21,115 nucleotides of DNA from CAZAQS01 sp964486825 (lineage in GTDB: Bacteria; Chloroflexota; Anaerolineae; Anaerolineales; UBA4823). The notes under the pieces were generated by a model. That model had not been told where the DNA came from and ran no database searches. It saw only the letters and a program-made list of their open reading frames with translations. The first letter of the stretch is position 1. Every line of letters begins with the position of its first letter. Made by a program: the position numbers and the translations under genes. Below, piece by piece: positions 14,811-21,115 of this stretch. Location: contig CAZAQS010000061.1 in the NCBI GenBank assembly GCA_964486825.1, positions 1-21,115 of the forward strand, written 5' to 3'.

Positions 14811-15968
14811 CTACTTAAGCGCTTCGGTTTTCCCAAAGCTGCGAGTAAGTGACAGGCTGTTGAAGATCGCATGGGTACCTTCGTCCATTTCCCCAGAGAT
14901 CAACTGGCGTAAGTATACCGCCAGGCCAGGACCGAGCATATAGCCTTGCCCGCACATGCCTACAGCGTTGATATATCCTTCCAGTTCGGGCGTCTCTCCA
15001 ACGATCGGATTTCCGTCGGGCGTATTGGGATATAAACCTCGCCATATCCGGCGAACTTTGATATTACGCAGGCGTGGCATGATTTCCAACATCCGCCGGC
15101 CAACTTGGGGCAGGAAGACAGAAGTCTCTCTGCAATCCATGCCTACAAGAGGCGGGGCGGGTGTAATACAAAAAACGATTTGGCCGGTTTCATGTTGGTA
15201 GAAATAATAATTGGAAGAACCTTCAATCGGGCGGATGTCTACAACCATCGGTCGCAGGAAATGCGCCACCGGCTCCGTGATCCCAGCTTCATGTGCATCC
15301 GGTTGCACAGGTATCTCCACGCCAGCCAATGCGGCCACTTCTCGCGCCCACGGCCCCGCTGCATTAACCACTATCCTTGAGGCGTACTCGCCTTTCGTAG
15401 TACTGACCCCCTGAATTCGCCCATTCTGGCGTATAAATCCGGTCACGGCCTCCTGATAATGGAAATCAGCTCCGTGAGCCTTAGCCCGTCGCTCGAATGC
15501 CAGCGCGGAGAGCATCGGTGATGCGGAACCATCACCCGGAGCAAACGTACCGCCGATGAGACCCTGTGGATTGAGCGCAGGAATGAGATTTAGCAAGTCA
15601 TCCCGGTCATACCATTCAATATTTAGTCCGAGCTGCTTTTGAGTGACGAGTACATTTTTTAGGATCTGCTCTTCGATGGGCCGGTATGCGACAAAGGAAT
15701 AGCCACCCTGGACCCAGGCGATGTCATCGCCGTACCGCTCTTGCCATGAAGAGAAGATTTCGATGCTCTTGAGGCAGATACGAATCTTGGAGGGGTCTGA
15801 ATGGGTTGCTCGGATACCGCCGATTGCTTTTTTATTGGAACCCTGCCCGGCACTGGCAAATTGCTCAAGGACCAGTGTACGTAGCCCATCCTGTGCTAGC
15901 TGCCAGGCCAAAGGCGCTCCGACGCTTCCAGCGCCGATAATAATCACGTCGTATGAATGGTTTTTCAT
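14811..15968 (-). CDS. FAD-dependent amine/amino-acid dehydrogenase, beta subunit (DAO family)
   Basis: A 385-aa member of the D-amino-acid oxidase/sarcosine oxidase beta/HcnC/proline dehydrogenase beta family. The FAD-binding GAGSVG is at 12-17 with the ribose-binding E35 (VLEQ). A GGIRATHSD segment and the C-terminal RRIWRGLYPNTPDGNPIVG and NAVGMCGQGYMLGPGLA are typical of the flavin site. Such subunits oxidise glycine, sarcosine, proline or D-amino acids and pass electrons to a partner. ATG 15968 is chosen over the upstream ATG 15992 because TTGGAGAAG lies 9 nt before it and the protein then starts just ahead of the FAD motif. It follows the alpha-like subunit gene by 20 nt. The exact substrate cannot be read from sequence. 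Confidence 0.9.
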   Translation of the reverse strand: MKNHSYDVIIIGAGSVGAPLAWQLAQDGLRTLVLEQFASAGQGSNKKAIGGIRATHSDPSKIRICLKSIEIFSSWQERYGDDIAWVQGGYSFVAYRPIEEQILKNVLVTQKQLGLNIEWYDRDDLLNLIPALNPQGLIGGTFAPGDGSASPMLSALAFERRAKAHGADFHYQEAVTGFIRQNGRIQGVSTTKGEYASRIVVNAAGPWAREVAALAGVEIPVQPDAHEAGITEPVAHFLRPMVVDIRPIEGSSNYYFYQHETGQIVFCITPAPPLVGMDCRETSVFLPQVGRRMLEIMPRLRNIKVRRIWRGLYPNTPDGNPIVGETPELEGYINAVGMCGQGYMLGPGLAVYLRQLISGEMDEGTHAIFNSLSLTRSFGKTEALK

Positions 15969-15988
15969 GACGTTATACTTCTCCAATA

Positions 15989-18094
15989 TCAATCCCTCGC
16001 ACGTGAGAGCAATCCAAGTGGGACTTCGATGAAAAGAGGTCGAGAAACGTTTGGAGTGATCTCCTCAGAAGATATCCCTAGCTCCTGGAAAGCGCGCTTG
16101 ATCAGGCTGCTGCAGGTTTTGCTCCCACATGCCCCCATCCCGGCCCGTGTCAAAGCTTTGATCTCGTTCATATCCCGCACTCCAGATTGGATGACAGCCT
16201 TAATCTCAGCCAGGGAGACCCGCTCACAACGACAAACAATCAAATCATCTGTCAATCGCTCAATGTAATAATCTAGAGGCTCACCGACCTTGAGCTCCTG
16301 TACTTGAATTCCGGCAATCCGGTTAGCAATCAGGCGCGGTGCTCGAACCTTAACCAACACAGTCCGGTCCGTTGCCTTTCCGCTGCGTACTCTTATCACC
16401 TCCACGTCCCCCAGGATATTCCCTTTCGTATCTGTTACAGTGACCGTGTCTCCCTGGTGTATAGCCTCCCGTCCAAACTCAAAAGGAATGGTCACAAAGG
16501 CGTCCCCATTGGCTTTCCTCATATCTACCAGGGTAATTGCCAGTCCAGGGCAGATTGTCACGCATTTTTCACAGGCAATACAGGTTTCTCCAAGCTGTTT
16601 CGCAATATAATCTGGCACCTGCCGGATATCCTTTTCGTCTATAAAGATAGAGCCTTGCGTGCATACCGATGTGCAGGGATTGCAAGGGATCTCCTGGCTG
16701 CAATGCAGAACCGGGTAGACAATCTCATCTACGGGGACCGTTTCTTCCAGGATCTGCCCGGGTTTGGATTTTAGGATATCCGCTGTCCGGCGCCAATGCA
16801 TGGGCACTTCGCCAGTTTCACGTCCTAAAGCCCGGGCAATTTCCAATCCGCGGATCTTACCGGAGTACATGGCGGCTGAGGCTTCCGCAACTTCATCAGA
16901 ATCGCCGGCTGCAAAAGCAGTCATGCCAAACTCGATAGCCTTATGGTAGAACTCGTCAACGGGATCAAGCCCGACCGCGATCAGGATTGTATCGCAAGCG
17001 AAAGATCGCCCAGTACCCGGAATGGGTTTCCATTGCTCGTCGATGCGGGCTATGGTAACCGATTCGACACACTCACCCAGCTCACCACCGGCGTTCGCGC
17101 TCAGGACGGTGTGGGATGTATAGATGGGTACTCCCATCCGCTTGAGCTTATCCTCGTGTACTTTATAGCCTCCACATTCTGGCAGAGCTTCAACCAGGCC
17201 TACCACCTCTATTCCGGCTTGTAAGGCGTGGTATCCTGCGATAAGGCCAACATTTCCACCTCCTACAATGAATAGTCGCTCGGAAGGCCGGACCAGATCC
17301 CTGTTTACCAGGGTCTGGAAAGCACCAGCTCCATATACTCCCGCCAAGGTATTACCTTTAAAAGTCAAGGACTTTTCGCGAGCCCCAGCAGCCACCAGCA
17401 TTACCTGGGGGTCAACCAGAACATATTCAGGCTGCCCATCTACCCTGCCTCTTAAAATCCCAACTTTATGGTCACTGAAGACAGCTACAGCCGTACTGTT
17501 CAACCATGTTCTGACACTTTCGTACTTACATAATTCATCCTCCAACAGGGTAGCGATATCGATTCCGCGTGTTCCCGCATAGCAGGCGTTTATCGAACCG
17601 AAGAATCGATGTGTTTGCAGAACCAGCTTGCCTCCCAAGCGGTGTTTGTCGTCGATCACCAGGGTTTGAACGTCCCTTTTGCCTAATTCTATGGCTGCGG
17701 AGAGCCCGGCTGGACCTCCACCTATGATCAGGCACTCGACTTGAATAGTTTCCACGGGGCTAAAACCTGTCGCTGGCTCGGCATCGGGTAGAACGGGTAG
17801 GCCCATGACCGGCTCCACAGTCATATGCTCCTGAATCAGTGTCATGCAGGCTTTCACCGGCAAGTAATCTGCGATCACCGTGCATTGAGCACACTGCCCG
17901 TTCGCGCAAAAGATTCCCTGTGGTGATCCATCTTTATGATGATAGCCAAATATACGCACACCATTAGCGAATAAGGCTGCTGCAATGGTCTCACCAGCCT
18001 TGGCTTGCATTCCTATTCCCTTCCAGGTAAAATCTACCGTTCTTCCTTCTGGAATGGACAAGATCGGGTGAGTTTCAATGCGCCAGTTTGCCAT
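15989..18094 (-). CDS. Multi-domain FAD/Fe-S oxidoreductase, alpha-like subunit (HcnA-HcnB/ferredoxin fusion)
   Basis: A 701-aa fusion. Domain 1 (about 1-100) is a [2Fe-2S] ferredoxin like HcnA or the sarcosine oxidase alpha N-terminus (C63, C68, C71, C83). Domain 2 (about 118-435) is a two-dinucleotide FAD/NAD(P) oxidoreductase (GGGPAG 125-130; VGGGNVGL 277-284). Domain 3 (about 460-525) is a 2x[4Fe-4S] ferredoxin (C465/471/474/478 and C505/508/511/515). A linker follows, then domain 4, a BFD-like [2Fe-2S] domain (C621, C623, C656, C661). It should accept electrons from the beta subunit and pass them to ferredoxin, NAD(P) or quinone carriers. Related multisubunit D/L-proline dehydrogenases and HCN synthases keep these parts as separate proteins. 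ATG 18094 has GGGAGAT upstream. Confidence 0.9.
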   Translation of the reverse strand: MANWRIETHPILSIPEGRTVDFTWKGIGMQAKAGETIAAALFANGVRIFGYHHKDGSPQGIFCANGQCAQCTVIADYLPVKACMTLIQEHMTVEPVMGLPVLPDAEPATGFSPVETIQVECLIIGGGPAGLSAAIELGKRDVQTLVIDDKHRLGGKLVLQTHRFFGSINACYAGTRGIDIATLLEDELCKYESVRTWLNSTAVAVFSDHKVGILRGRVDGQPEYVLVDPQVMLVAAGAREKSLTFKGNTLAGVYGAGAFQTLVNRDLVRPSERLFIVGGGNVGLIAGYHALQAGIEVVGLVEALPECGGYKVHEDKLKRMGVPIYTSHTVLSANAGGELGECVESVTIARIDEQWKPIPGTGRSFACDTILIAVGLDPVDEFYHKAIEFGMTAFAAGDSDEVAEASAAMYSGKIRGLEIARALGRETGEVPMHWRRTADILKSKPGQILEETVPVDEIVYPVLHCSQEIPCNPCTSVCTQGSIFIDEKDIRQVPDYIAKQLGETCIACEKCVTICPGLAITLVDMRKANGDAFVTIPFEFGREAIHQGDTVTVTDTKGNILGDVEVIRVRSGKATDRTVLVKVRAPRLIANRIAGIQVQELKVGEPLDYYIERLTDDLIVCRCERVSLAEIKAVIQSGVRDMNEIKALTRAGMGACGSKTCSSLIKRAFQELGISSEEITPNVSRPLFIEVPLGLLSRARD

Positions 18095-18125
18095 ATTGGA
18101 TCTCCCAAATAAAGGTCAGCGGAGG

Positions 18126-18749
18126 TTATAGATCGATATACCAGAGCAACATGGCTTCCCGAGCCAGATCGGGGGTGTTGCGATAAGCATAACGGTGAAC
18201 GGCTCCCAATTCACAACCCATTCGAGCGTAAAACCGGCACGCCGGGAGATTTATATTCTGGGTCTCGATCTTCATCTGGCTACACCCTCTACCCTTGGCC
18301 CATGCCAGGCTATGCTTGAAGAGCTTCTTGCCGATTCCCTTGCCTCGCCGCTCCGGGTGCACACGTAAATCCCACAACACTGCCAGGTCGCTCCGGCCCT
18401 CCAGCATAAGTACGCCGGGTGTATGGATAGCAATCGTAGCCGCTCCGCATGGGATATCTTGGAAAAAAGCCATCAAGAAACCCCAGGCTCGCACATCAAA
18501 TTCCTTGGCCCAGGCCAGTGGACCTTCTCCAGATAGCTCCAGGCGATCGTAATCTTTTACGTAAGGCTTTACCTTCTCTTTTACAAATTTGAACCCACCT
18601 AACCCGTGCCCTTCGAGCTTGATTTGGTAGATGGATTCAACAGTGAATGAAATCGGTATTTTGGAATAGGTATGCAGGCACTCCGGCCCTACCTCTCGGA
18701 TTTCACATTTTGACGGACCCTTTTTAACTGCATTCATTGCATGAACCAC
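18126..18749 (-). CDS. GNAT-family N-acetyltransferase
   Basis: A 207-aa protein with an acetyl-CoA-binding GNAT core: beta4/motif A LAVLWDLRVHPERRGKGIGKK (about 122-142; the RRGKGIG P-loop at 134-140), helix 3, then ETQNINLPACRFYARMGCELG (motif B). These enzymes acetylate amines of small molecules or proteins; the acceptor is unknown. The N-terminal 110 residues are less typical. The start is uncertain: GTG 18749 (AGG 6 nt upstream) or ATG 18737. It lies between the radical SAM and oxidoreductase genes, 31-54 nt from each neighbour on the same strand, so it is probably co-transcribed. Confidence 0.88.
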   Translation of the reverse strand: MVHAMNAVKKGPSKCEIREVGPECLHTYSKIPISFTVESIYQIKLEGHGLGGFKFVKEKVKPYVKDYDRLELSGEGPLAWAKEFDVRAWGFLMAFFQDIPCGAATIAIHTPGVLMLEGRSDLAVLWDLRVHPERRGKGIGKKLFKHSLAWAKGRGCSQMKIETQNINLPACRFYARMGCELGAVHRYAYRNTPDLAREAMLLWYIDL

Positions 18750-18803
18750 AACGAACCTGCTTCGTTCTTTGCCTGATATACTGTTTTTGTTGCTGCATGC
18801 GAA

Positions 18804-20159
18804 TTATATCGTCAGTGGACAGCCGCCACCGCATTCTGCCAGGAGGGCACAACCAGTGCATTTTTCAGGGACATAGCGGCGCTCACGCAATCGTAATGCC
18901 AACGGGTGATTCCAGATCGAATCCCAGGGGTTTTCTAGCAAATTTCCCAAAGCCTGATAGTAAGATTGGCAAGGGAGAACGCTCCCGTCCGGCTCTACAC
19001 ACATATTATAGAGAGCTGCAGTGCAGGCTTTAACACCCAGCTCAAGCTGCATCGGGTCAAAGTTGCAGTACTGAGTCGGTGTATACCAGATCAAGCGCTG
19101 CCCTGCGGAGGCAGTCTTGTCACGCGCTAGATCCAATAAGGGTGGCAGGGCTCCTTCTGGCAAACCAGTCCCAACGGTAGCACCGCGACCGGAATAGATG
19201 AGCGCATTCAGCCCTACGGTCGGTACGCCAAGCTCAGCTAAAAAGTCCAGGGTCTCACCCAAGAATGGGCTATTCTCTTGCAGCAATGTGGTATTGGTCA
19301 TGGTATACAGGGGCGTATCTAAAACGTTATACAAACCTGCAACAGTCTGTTTCCATGCGCCAGGGGCAGCTACCATATGATCATGAATAGAAGCCTGGTG
19401 GGATTCGAGCGTGACCTGCACATGATCCAACCCAGCTTCCACCAACTTGTGAACGAATTTAGGATCGCTCAACCGGCGGGCATTGGTATTCATGCCAGTT
19501 ACCTGCCCGTTGTGCTGTGCATGGGCGACCAAATCAGGTAGATCGTTACGTAAGCTTGGTTCGCCTCCAGTGAATACAACGTGAGGAATTCCGATCTCCC
19601 AAATACGGTCCAGGATGCGCTTCCAATCGTCTGTGCCCAGTTCTGGAAACGAGCGCGCTCGGGCATTGTAGCAGTGCGGGCAGTCGTTGTTGCAGCGGTA
19701 AGTTATCGCCAGGTCCATACGGTAGGGCGCTGATGGACGAGCGCTGAAGGGAGGCGTTACTTCCAATTCTACATCGCACACCGCACAGGCGCCCTCAGGA
19801 CGGATAAGCTCTTCAAGCTGGTCACAGATTTGGATATAATCGTTATGAGCATTGGCCGTCGACACCCGGTAGGCTTTCCGTATCAACCTGACTGCTTGCT
19901 CGTGCGGTGTGTCTTCTAAGGATAAGAATGTCATAAAGGCCGCGGTCGGATTGAGGTGCAAGACACGACTGGCGTTGACGAGGAGCACGCCACTACCGTC
20001 TGGGTCTATGCGTAGATGCAAACGTGATCGCTCTCCAGCTTGCCTGAACTCATATTTATACAACCCTGGTCCAGGTGTTGATGGGTCAGATGACTGTAAA
20101 GCAGCCTGCAGGCTGTGCCAGGCAGAGCGAAAGAGGCTCCCTGGGGGGCCAGAAGCCAT
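18804..20159 (-). CDS. PqqD-like/radical SAM/SPASM peptide-modification-type enzyme
   Basis: A 451-aa radical SAM enzyme. A PqqD-like domain (about 45-120; LHLRIDPDGSGVLLVN, HLNPTAAF), the kind that binds precursor peptides (RRE), is followed by a CxxC linker (C125, C128) and the radical SAM barrel with C156-x3-C160-x2-C163 (RCNNDCPHCY) and the TGGEPSLR SAM motif (197-204). A C-terminal SPASM-type auxiliary-cluster region has C379, C387, C397, C434, C437, C443 and C447 (ending AECGGGCPLTI). ATG 20159 is the start: GGGGGAGG lies 9 nt upstream, and the longer N-terminus available upstream is only the Cys-Ala repeat read in another frame. It begins 2 nt after the stop of the Cys-Ala-tail protein, which makes that protein the prime substrate candidate. 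Confidence 0.93.
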   Translation of the reverse strand: MASGPPGSLFRSAWHSLQAALQSSDPSTPGPGLYKYEFRQAGERSRLHLRIDPDGSGVLLVNASRVLHLNPTAAFMTFLSLEDTPHEQAVRLIRKAYRVSTANAHNDYIQICDQLEELIRPEGACAVCDVELEVTPPFSARPSAPYRMDLAITYRCNNDCPHCYNARARSFPELGTDDWKRILDRIWEIGIPHVVFTGGEPSLRNDLPDLVAHAQHNGQVTGMNTNARRLSDPKFVHKLVEAGLDHVQVTLESHQASIHDHMVAAPGAWKQTVAGLYNVLDTPLYTMTNTTLLQENSPFLGETLDFLAELGVPTVGLNALIYSGRGATVGTGLPEGALPPLLDLARDKTASAGQRLIWYTPTQYCNFDPMQLELGVKACTAALYNMCVEPDGSVLPCQSYYQALGNLLENPWDSIWNHPLALRLRERRYVPEKCTGCALLAECGGGCPLTI

Positions 20160-20161
20160 GA

Positions 20162-21115
20162 TTACCGGCCTCCCCCTGCACATGCGCAGGCGCAACCTGC
20201 ACAAGCACAAGCGCAAGCACATCCCCCACCACCACCTCGGGTCCCTCCGCCACTGCGAGTTGTTGATTTGGGAACTGGATTCGTTTTATTTGTGACCCGG
20301 CTGGTGAAATCAGTCATGCTGCCAACAACTTGTGAGGAAAAATTCTGCACGCCACCAACCACGGACGCAGCAAAAGAACCTCCGGGTAGAGTGGGCATGG
20401 AGGGCCCGCCGGGAGCTCCAGTAGGACCACCGCGCGGTACACTCGGTCCAGTTGTGCTGACGGGACCGGTTGTTGTACTGCGCCCGAAGGTTGGGTCAAA
20501 CCTTCCCCACCAAACAGGCACAAATACCGGGCCGGTTTTGAAAACATCCCTCGTTCGCCGGTCGTAGTCCCGATCCAGCATGGTCCACTCCATCACTTCG
20601 TCGAACTTGGCGCTCTTAACTTCAGGCGTCTCAGCAGCCTCTACCTCTGCCCATGCCCGTCGCTGAATATCGCGGTAATATTCTACAGTCTCTCGCCGGC
20701 TGAAGCCTTTCATCTTTTGAGCGACGCTTTTGACCAGGCCTACCATTGCGTCTTCCAACGCTCTTTGGCGCTCACGCCCCTTGGGGTGGCGGAACGCATT
20801 CAAGAAATCTACCTCGTAAGGCCGCAGATTCTCCGGAAGAGGGTCAGGAACAATAAGCTCCAGAGGTTCCCTGGTTTTAACTTCGGCCGCGTTCTTTTTA
20901 ATCGTGGCGAACAGGATCATGGTCATGATTTTGTCCATTGGCTGTTCGAGCAGGATTGCGGCTTCGATAGCGGTAAGACCGCGTTTGATACCATGACCCT
21001 CAATAGAAATCTTAGGCGGCAGGTATTGGAGCCGTCGCTTGCGGTCAGCATACAAGCTGGCGAAAATGATCAGTCCGAAAAAGCCAAAGATTAAAAGAGG
21101 TACCAGACAAGCTGC
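20162..21115 (-). CDS. Membrane protein with C-terminal Cys-Ala repeat tail, DUF2207-like (5' truncated by window)
   Basis: At least 317 residues; the frame is open to the window edge, so the start lies outside (TTG 21055 is not the start). Visible order: a TM helix (about the first 19 residues, PLLIFGFFGLIIFASLY) followed by basic DRKRR, which by the positive-inside rule puts the rest in the cytosol. An alpha-helical domain with PP-x-GLTAIEAAILLEQP and YEVDFLNAF resembles the cytosolic part of DUF2207 proteins. A Thr/Pro/Gly-rich linker is followed by an SGGGTRGGGGG spacer and a terminal tail CACACACAG-CACACA-GGGR with seven cysteines, the only ones apart from one near the TM helix. The function is not known. 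The tail could be modified by the adjacent radical SAM enzyme, bind metal, or form disulfides. Confidence 0.8.
   Translation of the reverse strand, partial: AACLVPLLIFGFFGLIIFASLYADRKRRLQYLPPKISIEGHGIKRGLTAIEAAILLEQPMDKIMTMILFATIKKNAAEVKTREPLELIVPDPLPENLRPYEVDFLNAFRHPKGRERQRALEDAMVGLVKSVAQKMKGFSRRETVEYYRDIQRRAWAEVEAAETPEVKSAKFDEVMEWTMLDRDYDRRTRDVFKTGPVFVPVWWGRFDPTFGRSTTTGPVSTTGPSVPRGGPTGAPGGPSMPTLPGGSFAASVVGGVQNFSSQVVGSMTDFTSRVTNKTNPVPKSTTRSGGGTRGGGGGCACACACAGCACACAGGGR
20165..20233 (-). repeat. Cys-Ala dipeptide repeat with Gly spacers (C-terminal tail)
   Basis: Codons alternate TGT/TGC with GCT/GCC/GCA in two runs (four and three CA units) split by one Gly and flanked by poly-Gly. Codons vary between units, so the protein repeat is kept by selection rather than by recent slippage of one DNA unit. 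Confidence 0.85.

Noticed and set aside
20160..20222. N-terminal extension of the radical SAM protein (starting MCLRLCLCRLRLRMCRG)
   Set aside because: It is the Cys-Ala repeat of the upstream gene read in another frame; ATG 20159 has a strong SD and gives a normal N-terminus.
1..21115. tRNA, rRNA, CRISPR arrays, insertion sequences or att sites
   Set aside because: Intergenic gaps were read on both strands and none showed cloverleaf, repeat-spacer or terminal-inverted-repeat structure.

Overview
The window is a stretch of bacterial chromosome of moderate GC, most likely from the phylum Chloroflexota (Anaerolineae-like). The pointers are a Ser/Thr-Pro-rich insert in a SurA-type foldase, a SufCBD-SufS-SufU-Rieske iron-sulfur locus, and a DUF2207-like membrane protein with a Cys-rich tail. 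The lineage is inferred from style and not proven. I see no rRNA, tRNA, CRISPR array, insertion sequence or integrase.

Layout. 1-2048 (+) is the 3' two thirds of smc (hinge to ATPase head). A 310-bp gap follows, holding a possible small transcript and a strong terminator. 2359-5019 (-) is the rpsF-ssb-rpsR operon, a terminator, and a membrane-anchored parvulin foldase gene. 5358-6425 (-) encodes a SufR-like Fe-S-sensing repressor and a SufT/MIP18-type protein. Back to back with it, 6696-12365 (+) is the Suf operon sufC-sufB-sufD-(96-aa unknown)-sufS-sufU, ending in a clear terminator, then a Rieske ferredoxin gene. The 270-bp divergent region has two near-consensus promoters facing apart, with inverted repeats over their -35 boxes, which fits autoregulated control by Fe-S status.

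12801-21115 (-) is a co-directional seven-gene block. In transcription order it encodes: (a) the C-terminal part of a membrane protein with a Gly/Pro-rich linker and a terminal Cys-Ala repeat; (b) 2 nt later, a PqqD-like/radical SAM/SPASM enzyme; (c) a GNAT acetyltransferase; (d) a 701-aa FAD oxidoreductase with motifs for four Fe-S clusters; (e) its FAD amine/amino-acid dehydrogenase partner; (f) a paralogue of (b) that has lost every Fe-S cysteine; (g) an overlapping SAM methyltransferase.

How they may work together. The Suf locus builds and inserts Fe-S clusters: SufS takes sulfur from cysteine, SufU relays it, SufBCD assembles, and SufT assists. The minus-strand block is rich in Fe-S proteins. 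Its most interesting reading is a post-translational modification system in which the radical SAM enzyme, perhaps with the cysteine-free pseudoenzyme as partner, modifies the Cys-Ala tail of the membrane protein. That is inference from tight gene coupling, a Cys-rich target-like tail and a peptide-binding N-terminal domain. The amino-acid dehydrogenase, GNAT and methyltransferase genes may belong to it or may only be neighbours.
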